A stretch of 64,000 nt of DNA from Moritella sp. JT01 (GTDB lineage: Bacteria; Pseudomonadota; Gammaproteobacteria; Enterobacterales; Moritellaceae). The position numbers and the translations under genes were made by a program. The stretch spans positions 199,822-263,821 of the forward strand of contig NZ_LOCN01000006.1 in assembly GCF_001574435.1 (NCBI RefSeq). Reading direction: 5' to 3'. Positions within the stretch are counted from its first letter, which is position 1. Each line of letters starts with the position of its first letter. Under the pieces are notes generated by a model. The model saw only the letters and a list, made by a program, of their open reading frames with translations, was not told the origin of the DNA and ran no database searches. Positions 32,645 through 42,491 of this stretch are shown one piece after another.

Positions 32645-33145
32645 TTACAATGGTAAATATTTCTGTGTATTAACTTCAATCTCCGCAGCTTCAACCGTAC
32701 TAAGTGCTTTGATTTCCTTTATTTTTTTCAATAGGTCTATATTGTCATTAAAAGTGATGATGAAAAATCCGTTACCAATAACCAGTATTTCAGCATCATC
32801 AAAAGAGAGGGTTAGATCATCACTTTTCATTATCACCAAAATTGAACCTGTTAAGGTTCCTGTATATTCATCCTCTAATGATTGCATTTCTTGACCTGCA
32901 TAGAGTGCTGGTGAAGAACCTGTACCTTCCTCTGACCCCATATAGGCTGCGCCTATTATCGGTGAAAACTTAAATCCATCACTTTCAATAACGATATCAC
33001 TATTCGTATGTGTACTGGAGCTCTCATTAGGCATCGCTACATTATCTTCATTATCACTGTTCATAATATTTGCATTAGCAGATGCATTACACAAAAATAA
33101 TGTTGATATAAATAATGTTGATATAAATAAACTTTTTATTTTCAT
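32645..33145 (-). CDS. Secreted partner protein downstream of the subtilase (ORF2-like)
   Basis: About 166 residues from ATG 33143-33145 (AAGGAA upstream), overlapping the protease stop. A signal peptide is visible, MKIKSLFISTLFISTLFLCNAS, with an in-frame duplication of ISTLF. The mature part is acidic. In Aeromonas the kexin-like serine protease ASP is followed by ORF2, a secreted chaperone of similar size needed for folding. Position, size and secretion suggest the same role here; sequence homology is unproven. Confidence 0.55.
   Translation of the reverse strand: MKIKSLFISTLFISTLFLCNASANANIMNSDNEDNVAMPNESSSTHTNSDIVIESDGFKFSPIIGAAYMGSEEGTGSSPALYAGQEMQSLEDEYTGTLTGSILVIMKSDDLTLSFDDAEILVIGNGFFIITFNDNIDLLKKIKEIKALSTVEAAEIEVNTQKYLPL
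33096..33125. repeat. Tandem 15-bp repeat in a signal peptide
   Basis: AATAATGTTGATATA occurs twice without a gap (33096-33110 and 33111-33125), in frame within the signal peptide of the small secreted protein, where it encodes the doubled ISTLF. It is a slippage-prone repeat that changes the length of the hydrophobic core. Confidence 0.9.
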
Positions 33146-33146
33146 C

Positions 33147-36017
33147 TTAAATTCCTTCATGTCCATATATTCTTATTGAGACACCTTTTAACAATCCATC
33201 GTTTATATTATTCTTTAGTTCTTTTAACGAGCGACCAGAATAGTAAATAAAACGACCATTATTTGTATCCGTTACTTTTATCGTCCATATTCCCGCTGAT
33301 TTTTCACCATAAAATGCATTACTGAGTAAGACTGTATTCTTGAAATCCGCGTCTTTGGTTAATAAGCTTCTCGGTGTCAACAGCATTGAACTTGTCCCTT
33401 GCGGTGAAATAAGTTCAATTGAAAGATCACTATTACGCCCATGTTTAATATTTAATTTTACCTGTACAGCTTCAATAGTGAGGTCATTATCTTTGGTTAT
33501 ATTTACACTCTTTTTTGTAGGAGTCCCTTCACCTATATCTAGATCAGTAACATCATCAGATGGAATAAATACCGTTTCTTTTAACGGAGGTAATAGTAGA
33601 CCGTCCTTAATGTAATTTTGTGCCATTTCCACAGCAGCAGAAGCATCGATGAGACCAAAACCATACCAATTATGGAAATTAAAGCCCGCGTTATTCGTTA
33701 TCCAGCCGGGTTCGGCAATATAAGAGTCGACAAGTATGGGTTTAAACTTATCATCAATTTTCTTTGCTGTTTTAGCGATAATATAACGAACATCACGCCA
33801 TGTTATAGCATCATCAACACTAAAAATAAGGGCCGCGACACCGGACACAACAGGGGCCGCAGAAGATGTACCATTAAAGGAAGATGTATAATTACAGTCT
33901 TCATTTAGTGCTTCTTCGCCACGGTTAAAACCTTTGTACCTGCTGCCAGTTCTCGCGTAGCCAATGGTACAGCCCATACTATCTGTTGTAATAATGGCTG
34001 GTGCATTACGACCGTCTTCACCACCAGGAGCAGAAACAAACACAGCAGCCCCCGTAGATGAATAGGATGATAGTGGATCACTCGCATTTGCATTTAGCGC
34101 TGATACGACCGTGTTATAAAAACTAGCGTTACTAAGATTAATTGATGCATTATGTGCAGTTAATCTTGGCAACGATGAATTTTTACTGTAAGCACTGTAT
34201 TGATAAGTTCGCCACCATCTGTTGTGGGACTCCATCACTCGTTGGAATGAATTACCTGCTGCTTTAACGAATAAAACGCCCCGACCATCGTTATTCTTAC
34301 TCGTTACTTTTCTTAGATTCGCCTCGTGTATTTTATTTCTGGTTGTCATAAAGTTATATGGTTGCATCATGTAAGCATTGCCATAACTTTGATTTATAAC
34401 GAGCACGTCTTGAGTTCGTTTTCCACCATGGCTATCAACCCAATCTTTATCATCTTGAGTTTTAATATAATTTAATCCAATTAAACTCGCTTCCGGAGCA
34501 ACACCTCGTCCACCAATATTGTTAAAACCGCGCGCGGCAATAATGCCAGCAACCGAAGTACCATGGTCACCATCTCTACTTGTAGAGGTCGGATCATTGG
34601 TTAACTTCACATAATTATAAGATCGACCTGATAATATATTCTCAACTAAATCCTCGTGCTTAATTTCGAGCCCTGAGTCAACAACGGCAACCTTAACGCC
34701 TGAGCCTTTTATTCCTTTTTTATGCAGACTTCCTATATTTATATCGTGCCCAGCCGTACCTCCTGACTTTGAAAATGCACTCTGTCCTGTATTTTTAAGA
34801 TGCCATTGTTGAGTATACAGAGGGTCACTCGCATTGAAATGGAAAGTGAAGTCAACTTCTATCGATGCGATCCCGTCGGAGATAATGATAGGAAGTGTAA
34901 CCCGACTCTCTCCCTTGGTTTCCGTTGTTATGTTAAAAGAACCATCACTATCAAGGTTAAACTTGATATCTTTATTAGTGACGTCACCTTTTAATTTAAA
35001 GCTAAGTGTGCCACCTTTATCAACATCTGCAGCTTTAATTTGACCCTCAATCTTATTCGTTGAAGATGTAAACGTACGTTTACCCGGTACTTCTGGTGCA
35101 TCATTCACCGGATGAATCAAGAATGTTATTCTTGCTTTATCAAAGCCATCATCTTCTGTCACTGTTATTTCCAGTGAGTCCAAACCAGAAAAATCACGCT
35201 TAGGTGTGTATATTAGTATACCATTTGCATCTAATTCTGCTTTACCCGAAGTACGCGCTGTTGATAACGTGAAACGAGGCGCTGTTGTATTTGTTGTCTT
35301 AATCTTAAATGTAGACTTCACATCTTCATTTAAGGCAAAGCTTTGCTCTGAGATATACTCTTTCTTCTTTATCGGTTCAATGTTAAACGTGAGAATAGTT
35401 TCAACAGCCTCTTCACCATCGCTTATAATAATAGGGATCTCTATAGAGTGAGGGCTCTTCTTTTCACTCTTGAACGTGAATAAACCAAAATAACCATTTA
35501 ATTCAAATTCAATATATCTAGGCCTATTAAATTTGGGGCTAATCTTGTAGGTTAACGGATAATCATCTGCATCGGTCGCACTTATTGTACCGCTAATGTA
35601 TTTACCTGGAATAGCAAAGAAGGTTTTATTATTTACAACAGGTAAATCGTTGATACTCTTTACATCGAAATTAATCAGTGCGGTATCATACGTATTCCCA
35701 TTTGTTGCTTTTACTATGATAATATCTTTACCATAGAAGTTTTCATCAGGCGTATAACGTAAATCCCCCCCCTTTGTAAGTGTTGCTGTACCAAACGCTG
35801 CCTTACCGGTTATTTTCCAGTTCCAACCCAATGTATCACTTGTGCTAAGGCTTCCCTCATATATCGTATCCTCATTAAGTCTTACGTCTCTATCTGCTAT
35901 AGAACCGGATATATATGTTGGTTCTACCGTTGGTGACGTCTCTGAATCACCGCCTCCACCACAAGCTGTTAGGTACCCAGTAAGAATCACGGGAATTAGA
36001 TGTATTAATTTGTTCAA
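33147..36017 (-). CDS. Lipoprotein subtilisin-like (S8) protease with cadherin-like and P domains
   Basis: 956 residues. A lipoprotein signal ends LTACGGGG (Cys19), so it is probably membrane-anchored in the envelope or at the surface. Four tandem cadherin-like/beta-sandwich repeats (about 35-395, with NEDxxY starts and SINDLP/HPVNDAP linkers) precede the S8 catalytic domain: Asp447 (VVDSGLE), His485 (DGDHGTSVAG), Asn589 (AAGN) and Ser718 (NGTSSAAP). A proprotein-convertase P domain fills about 820-956. The P domain and the downstream small secreted gene recall Aeromonas ASP. Substrates are unknown. Confidence 0.92.
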   Translation of the reverse strand: MNKLIHLIPVILTGYLTACGGGGDSETSPTVEPTYISGSIADRDVRLNEDTIYEGSLSTSDTLGWNWKITGKAAFGTATLTKGGDLRYTPDENFYGKDIIIVKATNGNTYDTALINFDVKSINDLPVVNNKTFFAIPGKYISGTISATDADDYPLTYKISPKFNRPRYIEFELNGYFGLFTFKSEKKSPHSIEIPIIISDGEEAVETILTFNIEPIKKKEYISEQSFALNEDVKSTFKIKTTNTTAPRFTLSTARTSGKAELDANGILIYTPKRDFSGLDSLEITVTEDDGFDKARITFLIHPVNDAPEVPGKRTFTSSTNKIEGQIKAADVDKGGTLSFKLKGDVTNKDIKFNLDSDGSFNITTETKGESRVTLPIIISDGIASIEVDFTFHFNASDPLYTQQWHLKNTGQSAFSKSGGTAGHDINIGSLHKKGIKGSGVKVAVVDSGLEIKHEDLVENILSGRSYNYVKLTNDPTSTSRDGDHGTSVAGIIAARGFNNIGGRGVAPEASLIGLNYIKTQDDKDWVDSHGGKRTQDVLVINQSYGNAYMMQPYNFMTTRNKIHEANLRKVTSKNNDGRGVLFVKAAGNSFQRVMESHNRWWRTYQYSAYSKNSSLPRLTAHNASINLSNASFYNTVVSALNANASDPLSSYSSTGAAVFVSAPGGEDGRNAPAIITTDSMGCTIGYARTGSRYKGFNRGEEALNEDCNYTSSFNGTSSAAPVVSGVAALIFSVDDAITWRDVRYIIAKTAKKIDDKFKPILVDSYIAEPGWITNNAGFNFHNWYGFGLIDASAAVEMAQNYIKDGLLLPPLKETVFIPSDDVTDLDIGEGTPTKKSVNITKDNDLTIEAVQVKLNIKHGRNSDLSIELISPQGTSSMLLTPRSLLTKDADFKNTVLLSNAFYGEKSAGIWTIKVTDTNNGRFIYYSGRSLKELKNNINDGLLKGVSIRIYGHEGI

Positions 36018-36457
36018 GATTTACCTATAAAATAATTCACTACAATAAACATTTTTGTTCACTATTTCGTCGGCGGAGTATACATTATCTTATAAAACGC
36101 ATTGTAAGGGATTGTAAACCCGACCTATGATAAAATATAAGCATTTGATATAGCTAATATTTAAACGCTTACTGGAAATACAGGTGTGCGTAAAATTATT
36201 TAATATCGATGCCCGCAGAATCAATTTCAATATCACCAACGGGTTCCAACATTTTTCTGTCACAAAATAGATAAAAGTAAATCAGATATCGATAATGAAT
36301 ATAAGTTTAATAATTAATAGTTGCGGGATTCAAAAATAGAAGGTGTCAATTTGCTTATTGGTAATAAGCGGAACGATAACTACAAAGGGAATGAAATAAT
36401 AACGAAGATAAAGCGATAAGAAATTGATTTGAAAAAGCAGAACGTCAGAAACGCGAA

Positions 36458-36603
36458 AAGCACAACACTTTTGAAGGATACCCTACAAGCCTCACTCCGG
36501 CACTTGAGTTCTCTGCTGCGGTTGCTCCCTTCCAGGCCTGGCCGAATTCACAAAGTATCAATGCGGAGGGACCCATAAGGCACCCATCAAACGTGTTGTG
36601 CTT
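36458..36603 (-). ncRNA. ffs: 4.5S signal recognition particle RNA (with flanking precursor stem)
   Basis: The minus strand contains GGCCAGGCCTGGAAGGGAGCA followed by ACCGCAGCAGAG, the apical SRP RNA loop (compare GGTCAGGTCCGGAAGGAAGC of E. coli). The arms GGGTGCC...CTCCGCATTG and CAAGTGCCGGAGTGAGGC pair as a long hairpin. The mature RNA is about 36477-36588. Outside it AAGCACAACAC (36458-36468) and GTGTTGTGCTT (36593-36603) pair perfectly and extend the helix, probably in the precursor. It guides membrane proteins with Ffh. Confidence 0.92.
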
Positions 36604-36615
36604 GACAACGAGTGG

Positions 36616-36645
36616 ATTATTAACTATTCACTGATTCTTTGCAAC
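36616..36645 (-). promoter_or_regulatory. Candidate promoter of the 4.5S RNA gene
   Basis: On the minus strand TTGCAA is followed after 16 bases by TAATAA, just upstream of the RNA. The remaining parts of the 36018-36718 gap (about 440 bp towards the protease gene) are AT-rich and show no other feature. Confidence 0.4.
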
Positions 36646-36718
36646 CGTTTATAGCAGTTTTGTGCTCTATAAATTCCAATCGCACACTATCCAACCAAGT
36701 AGATCAAAACCACGCCAA

Positions 36719-38605
36719 CTAAACGGCTTGTTTGCTAAGGTACTGACCCGTAAACATAGTTGCTGGTACAGGCTTACCATACAGATAACCCTGACCATAA
36801 TCACAACCTTCATCAGCAATAAACTGATCTTGCTCTACCGTCTCAACACCTTCAGCAACAACTTGTAATTTAAGCTTCTTCGCCATGGCAATAATCGCGC
36901 GCGCTAATTCTTTATCTTGATCTCGCTCCATTAGATTCATAATGAAACTACGATCAATTTTCAGCGTATCAAACGAATACTTCTGTAAATAACTTAATGA
37001 CGAATAACCCGTACCGAAATCGTCTAACGAAATGCGTACACCTAGCTTTTGTAATCCAGCAATGGCTTTAGCGGCTTTATTCTCGTCTTGTAATAAAACG
37101 CCCTCGGTTATCTCAAGCTCTAACGAGCTACCAGGTAACCGATAATAAGCCAACAACTGTGCAATACGAGAAACCAAGTTATCATCCCTAAATTGCACTG
37201 GCGACATATTAACAGCGATACAAAAATCGCCACCGAAACTGTTACGCCACTGTGCGGCTTGCTCCATTGCAGTACGTAATACAAAGTTACCTAATGCTAA
37301 GATCTGGCCATTCTGCTCAGCTAGATGGATAAAACGATCCGGCGCAACCGCACCGAGTATCGGATTCTGCCAGCGAATTAACGCCTCAGCCCCCAATACG
37401 CGACGAGTTTTAACACAAATCATCGGTTGATAATGTACCGACATTTCATTTTTATCCAGCGCTTCGGCTAAATGTGATTCTAAATAGTGACGCTCACCAA
37501 TCGCGGCACTTAACTCTTCAGTAAAGAAGTTATAACAGGTACCCTTGTCTTTACTCGCACTCATCGCGGCTTCAGCTCTTTCCACTAAAGCGATACCTTT
37601 GTCTGCGGGTGAATCTGCTAACGCAATACCACAACAAATCTGAGTGGTGATCGTATAATCATCAACAATAAATGTAGATTCAAAGGATTGTGAAAAACGT
37701 GCAATCAAATCAATGACTTGTTCAACAACATTCTCATCGCGAACAACAATAGCAAACGCATCACCCCAGCAACGTGCAACCAAGTATTCTGTCGTTAGCT
37801 GCTGGTGAATACGCTGGCTGACTTCGAGTAATACTTTGTCACCAATCGCATAACCATAACTGTTATTAATCGATTTGAAGTTACGAATACCCAAATAAAT
37901 AACAGCAAGTTCGTTGTCATCATCAACATATTCCAACATGTCATCAATCTGTTTAACTAATGAAAACTGATTAGCGACACCTGTAAGCGTGTCGTATTCT
38001 TGCTGATAAATAAGGGTCGATTCTAATGCCGAACGGCTATCTTGTTCATGCAGTAACGCTTGATTAGACAAGGTTAGCGCCATTGATTTCTTGGCAAGTA
38101 AACTCTGTAATTTACGGTTAGCGTTCAGTAATTCGGCTTTCTCGTAGAGTATAGAGAGATCAGCATTCATCGATTGCTGAAAACGTGCGATAAGTAATTT
38201 GCAATGAGGTGTAAATTTATGGATTTTCGTATCTAAGACACAAAGTGTACCAAAAGCTTGATCATTCGGCCAAGTAAGCGGTAAACCGTAATACGCCATG
38301 ATGTCGGCACTAATATTACTGTCAAATTTCCACGTCGAATCGAGGCTAGCGTCTTCAATAAGTAGCTCTGCACGATTATAAATAACCTGCGCACTGTAAC
38401 AGCTTAATTGCTTCGATTCTGATAATAACGGCGAGGTTGAACTAACCGTGTCGTTTGACGAAAATATTCGAATATCATTGTGGTGAACGCGCATAATTAA
38501 TGCTGCAGGCAGATTCATAACGCCAGCGATCAACTCTACAGTTTGTTGCCAACCACGAAACATCGGTTCCGGGATCTCAATAACCTGAGTATTAATATTT
38601 AGCAT
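36719..38605 (-). CDS. GAF-GGDEF-EAL protein, probable cyclic-di-GMP phosphodiesterase
   Basis: 628 residues: an N-terminal GAF-like sensor (about 15-150), a short coiled linker, a GGDEF domain (about 200-360) whose signature is degenerate (CWGDAF at 279-284), and an EAL domain (about 370-620) with intact GAEALIRW (EAL 407-409), NMSPVQF and DDFGTGYSSL (528-537). The broken GGDEF motif argues against cyclase activity, so it probably degrades cyclic-di-GMP, perhaps with GTP-binding control from the GGDEF part. It is a single gene after the 4.5S RNA locus. Confidence 0.92.
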   Translation of the reverse strand: MLNINTQVIEIPEPMFRGWQQTVELIAGVMNLPAALIMRVHHNDIRIFSSNDTVSSTSPLLSESKQLSCYSAQVIYNRAELLIEDASLDSTWKFDSNISADIMAYYGLPLTWPNDQAFGTLCVLDTKIHKFTPHCKLLIARFQQSMNADLSILYEKAELLNANRKLQSLLAKKSMALTLSNQALLHEQDSRSALESTLIYQQEYDTLTGVANQFSLVKQIDDMLEYVDDDNELAVIYLGIRNFKSINNSYGYAIGDKVLLEVSQRIHQQLTTEYLVARCWGDAFAIVVRDENVVEQVIDLIARFSQSFESTFIVDDYTITTQICCGIALADSPADKGIALVERAEAAMSASKDKGTCYNFFTEELSAAIGERHYLESHLAEALDKNEMSVHYQPMICVKTRRVLGAEALIRWQNPILGAVAPDRFIHLAEQNGQILALGNFVLRTAMEQAAQWRNSFGGDFCIAVNMSPVQFRDDNLVSRIAQLLAYYRLPGSSLELEITEGVLLQDENKAAKAIAGLQKLGVRISLDDFGTGYSSLSYLQKYSFDTLKIDRSFIMNLMERDQDKELARAIIAMAKKLKLQVVAEGVETVEQDQFIADEGCDYGQGYLYGKPVPATMFTGQYLSKQAV

Positions 38606-38767
38606 ACTACATCTCTGTTAATTACACCGCTCTAAATGACATCGTAAACCTTCATTACTATGTCGCTATTCATCTGATGAATAAGGAGGAATCTGTATAC
38701 TACAAGAAAACAAAGCGAACACCAAGTCAGATTTATAACAAGCAAGAATTATTCTCATCTAGCTCAA

Positions 38768-40318
38768 CTATTCGTATAAACTTGTGACCCACAGTTGAAC
38801 GAAAGCCCTATTTAACTTGATGCATCTCACATTTATTGCGTCTGGTAGCGAATAATAATTTATCGGCCACATGAATTTAACCAGCTTATTTTGTAAAAAT
38901 TTATTCATATCATCGACTGATAAGTATCCAATAGCATCAATAACAGCAATTGGACGATGGCCAAATTCCACATCTTCGCATGGGAACACTAGCGCTTGAT
39001 TAATGAACGGATGCGAAAGTAAAATTCGCTCAATTTGTTCTGGATGAATATTTTCACCACCGGAAATAAACATATTATCTTGTCGACCAAGAATAAATAA
39101 TTCATCCGCTAACGCATCACCTTGCGCTATCATGCCTAAGTCCCCCGTGACAAGCCAACCGCTTTCGTCAGTAATGGGACGTAACGCACCTTGATAATAA
39201 TAACCCATCCCTAAACTTCTACCTCGCACCTTAATTTGTTTATTAATCAAGCACAAACAACGATGTGCGAGTAAAGTACCAACGCCAGCACTATCATCCG
39301 CAGGTTTAGCGGTAACAGTAGAGGCCATTTCGGTCATGCCATAACCAGACCAGCAATCAATACCGAGAGATTTCGCTTTATCCGTTAATACGACGGGGAT
39401 CACTGCGCCGCCTAACAAGATTCGTTTAAGACTAATGACGTCTTTACCTACATCCAGTTCATTAAGATAACGTCTCAATTGGGTTGGTACTAAAGACGCA
39501 TGTGTTACTTGTGATAACTGTTCAACAAGACTATCTGCTGACGGTAACACCAGTTGCCCACCAGCCAATAACCAACGCCAGACAATCGCTAGCCCCGACA
39601 CATGAAACAAAGGTAACGACATTAACCAACTGTCTTGCGCCGTATAACTGAACACCGATAACAAGCCCGCGGCAGAATACAAATGATTTTCACCGCTATG
39701 TGCAACCGCTTTGGCTTTCCCTGTTGAACCTGATGTAAAGACAATACTGGCTAGCCGTTCTGCTTGCCACTCCAGCTTAATACTATCCTCAGTACTCACG
39801 TATTTGGTTGCCGCTGTAGATGCTGTTATTGCAATAGCCGACCTTGTTGATAAAGCCTTACTCGAAGGACTGGGGAAGAGAGTAAACACTAACTCTCTAA
39901 CATTATTAGTACTTTGCAGACCTTGTGAGCGATTAAATGCCGGTGCTGATACCCAAACAAACTGCGCGGCGAGAGCTTCAAATTTATCACTTAACTGTTC
40001 AGCACTCTGTTTCGGGTCTAATACCACACAGCAAGCACCGAGTCGTAAACAAGCTAAGTATAACCACAATACATCAGGGTTATTAACGCTCACAGCAGCA
40101 ACAATATGATCTTGTCGTAAACCTTGTGTATTTAACTGTTTGGCATATTCATCCACCAGCGAATTCACATGCTGCCAAGTAAATGAGTACTCACCATATA
40201 CCAAGGCAATACCATCCGGATTAAGTGATGACCAATGCTGCCAAGGCCAACAATTAAAACCGACTTCATGACACGCCATTGTATCCATTACGTTGTCATT
40301 CATTACCATTTCTATCAT
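38768..40318 (-). CDS. menE: o-Succinylbenzoate-CoA ligase
   Basis: 516 residues of the AMP-forming acyl-CoA synthetase family. The P-loop SIVFTSGSTGKAKAV and the later GYGMTEMAST and GRQDNMFISGGENIHP motifs are clear. It converts o-succinylbenzoate to its CoA ester in menaquinone synthesis, in the cytoplasm. It is the last gene of menFDHBCE; its ATG overlaps the menC stop (ATGA). Several in-frame ATGs near the start make the exact N-terminus uncertain. Confidence 0.93.
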   Translation of the reverse strand: MIEMVMNDNVMDTMACHEVGFNCWPWQHWSSLNPDGIALVYGEYSFTWQHVNSLVDEYAKQLNTQGLRQDHIVAAVSVNNPDVLWLYLACLRLGACCVVLDPKQSAEQLSDKFEALAAQFVWVSAPAFNRSQGLQSTNNVRELVFTLFPSPSSKALSTRSAIAITASTAATKYVSTEDSIKLEWQAERLASIVFTSGSTGKAKAVAHSGENHLYSAAGLLSVFSYTAQDSWLMSLPLFHVSGLAIVWRWLLAGGQLVLPSADSLVEQLSQVTHASLVPTQLRRYLNELDVGKDVISLKRILLGGAVIPVVLTDKAKSLGIDCWSGYGMTEMASTVTAKPADDSAGVGTLLAHRCLCLINKQIKVRGRSLGMGYYYQGALRPITDESGWLVTGDLGMIAQGDALADELFILGRQDNMFISGGENIHPEQIERILLSHPFINQALVFPCEDVEFGHRPIAVIDAIGYLSVDDMNKFLQNKLVKFMWPINYYSLPDAINVRCIKLNRAFVQLWVTSLYE

Positions 40319-41571
40319 CTATGGGCTTCCACAATATTCTGTTGCTTTGTATTCATATTTTGTAGCTGGTTATCTATATTTTGTAGATAGGTACGACAAG
40401 ATAATGCGGTTAATGCTATCAAAGGTAAATTACAGCCCGGATAAGGCATAGCCACTTGCTGCTTAAAAACATGTAAGGTATCTAATCCTGGGGTCGTATC
40501 AGGTGTTAACCATTGCGATAAACGAGCCAGTTGCAGTAAACCAAAACTTGATTCAAGACTTGAACTAATCACCACAGTTAAACCCAATTGATACGCCTGT
40601 TCAATCAAGTGACGGCAGTGAGTAATGGTGCCAACCAGCATAGGTTTAATCACAATAGCGGCAATTGATGCTGTTTCAGAAGCATGACATTCAGCGATTG
40701 TAGACATCAGAAACTCAATATATCCCCGCCCTCGCTGGTTTTTGCAAGCATCCCGCAAGCTTTCATCCCATGCGATGGCAATCCCGGTTTTACGCGTAAA
40801 CAGGTAACTATCGCTTGAGTTATGACACGGCTCTTCAATGAAATCGATACGTGGGCGTAACGCCACGGGGATCTGCTTGGCAAACGCCAACGCATTCACA
40901 AGGTTCCAACGTCGGTTGGCATCTAAACGTAAACGTAATTGGGGGTATCGCTGTAGTAACTGTCGAGCAATCTCGCCGTCATGACAGGCACCTTCCGCTG
41001 TCGGTTGCGTGGCAATTTTCAACTTGCATAAGGAACTCGCAGCAAGTTGTGCATGTTTACGGTTTATGACTCTAAGATCAGCAGCCAATAATAGCGCGCT
41101 GTTAATGTGATGATGACTATTACCGTTATGAAGCTTGCCGTTATGAATATCGTCGCAATAAATCATTTGCGGTAGCTCGTCGTCTAACTCCAAAAGTGCC
41201 ATGCTAAAACCAAACGCCACAGAGGGACAGCACACACTCAGCTCCACGATGCCCTGCTCTAACCAAATGTGGATCATGCTTTCGAGTTGCTGCTTTGCTT
41301 GCGCTGATGTCTCATCACTAAAGCCGGGTAAAGGCGCAATTTCGCCACGCCCCACTTTATTAACTTGAGTGCGTTTGCACTGCACATGCAGCTCAGCGCT
41401 TTCTTGTAATTCAGCACTCTCCTGCAATTCAACACTTTCTTGCAATTCAACCCTTTCTTGCAACTCAATAATCCAGCCTTCACGAACACTGACAGACTGA
41501 CCACGTAATATCATGGCACAGTCCAAAGGCAACTGATAATGGTACAACTTAACCTGACGTTGCATTAACAA
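40315..41571 (-). CDS. menC: o-Succinylbenzoate synthase
   Basis: 418 residues of the enolase superfamily, dehydrating SHCHC to o-succinylbenzoate. Active-site features include KIATQ near the first Lys, RLRLDANRRW (Asp), IDFIEEPC (Glu) and AIAWDESLR (Asp), with VIKPM (Lys) near the end. It is longer than E. coli MenC (320), partly because of a 24-residue ELQESV-type repeat insert near residues 36-59 and further inserts. The insert should be a surface loop of the capping domain. Confidence 0.92.
   Translation of the reverse strand: MLMQRQVKLYHYQLPLDCAMILRGQSVSVREGWIIELQERVELQESVELQESAELQESAELHVQCKRTQVNKVGRGEIAPLPGFSDETSAQAKQQLESMIHIWLEQGIVELSVCCPSVAFGFSMALLELDDELPQMIYCDDIHNGKLHNGNSHHHINSALLLAADLRVINRKHAQLAASSLCKLKIATQPTAEGACHDGEIARQLLQRYPQLRLRLDANRRWNLVNALAFAKQIPVALRPRIDFIEEPCHNSSDSYLFTRKTGIAIAWDESLRDACKNQRGRGYIEFLMSTIAECHASETASIAAIVIKPMLVGTITHCRHLIEQAYQLGLTVVISSSLESSFGLLQLARLSQWLTPDTTPGLDTLHVFKQQVAMPYPGCNLPLIALTALSCRTYLQNIDNQLQNMNTKQQNIVEAHR
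41395..41466 (-). repeat. In-frame 18-bp tandem repeat inside menC
   Basis: Four consecutive 18-bp units encode ELQERV, ELQESV, ELQESA and ELQESA, followed by ELHVQ. Units differ at a few wobble positions, so the expansion is not brand new. It adds a Glu/Gln-rich loop to MenC. Confidence 0.9.
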
Positions 41572-41586
41572 TGCTCCGCTGACTGA

Positions 41587-42453
41587 TTAAGGATTACGGG
41601 GGAATTTAGAGAAATCAGGACGTCGTTTTTCATTAAATGCATTACGTCCTTCTTGTCCTTCGTCGGTCATGTAGAACATCATAGTGGCATTACCCGCGAG
41701 TTCTTGTAACCCAGCTTGACCATCACAATCCGCATTCAACGCTGCTTTCAAACAACGTAATGACATTGGGCTGTGTTGTAATACTTCACGACACCAACGT
41801 ACAGTTTCACGTTCTAAATCTGCCAGTGGCACAACCGTATTCACCAATCCCATATCCAATGCTTCTTGTGCATTATAAAAACGACACAAGAACCAAATTT
41901 CACGGGCTTTCTTCTGGCCAACAATACGCGCCATATACGATGCGCCCCAACCGCCGTCAAACGAACCGACTTTAGGACCTGTTTGGCCAAATTGCGCATT
42001 GTCTGCTGCAACAGTTAAATCACACATCATATGTAATACATGACCACCACCAACAGCATAACCCGCCACTGCCGCTATCACTGGTTTTGGACAAGTACGG
42101 ATCTGACGTTGAAAGTCCAACACATTTAAGTGATGCATACCTTCATCGTCTTTATAACCGCCATAGTCACCGCGAACTTTCTGATCTCCACCAGAACAAA
42201 ACGCATGCTCGCCAAGCCCGGTTAGAATAATAACGCCCACGTTTGAGTCATAACGAGCATCTGCTAAGGCTTGCATCATCTCTTGTACTGTTTGTGGACG
42301 GAACGCATTGCGTACTTGAGGACGTGCAATGGTGATTTTAGCAATGCCATCTAATGATTTATGAAAATGAATATCTTGGTATTCACCGGTGCAATCTTGC
42401 CATTCTACGTGTGCGTATAGTTCTGCTTCTGTAATACCGACGGTTGTCGTCAT
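41587..42453 (-). CDS. menB: 1,4-Dihydroxy-2-naphthoyl-CoA synthase
   Basis: 288 residues of the crotonase family, very close to E. coli MenB (285). Conserved blocks include [51 protein letters not shown] and GSFDGGWG, and the C-terminus ends [13 protein letters not shown]. It closes the second ring of the naphthoquinone head group from o-succinylbenzoyl-CoA. It lies between menH and menC in the operon. Confidence 0.97.
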   Translation of the reverse strand: MTTTVGITEAELYAHVEWQDCTGEYQDIHFHKSLDGIAKITIARPQVRNAFRPQTVQEMMQALADARYDSNVGVIILTGLGEHAFCSGGDQKVRGDYGGYKDDEGMHHLNVLDFQRQIRTCPKPVIAAVAGYAVGGGHVLHMMCDLTVAADNAQFGQTGPKVGSFDGGWGASYMARIVGQKKAREIWFLCRFYNAQEALDMGLVNTVVPLADLERETVRWCREVLQHSPMSLRCLKAALNADCDGQAGLQELAGNATMMFYMTDEGQEGRNAFNEKRRPDFSKFPRNP

Positions 42454-42491
42454 AATAATTCCTAATCTGTTAAATTTTATTTAGAACGCGT

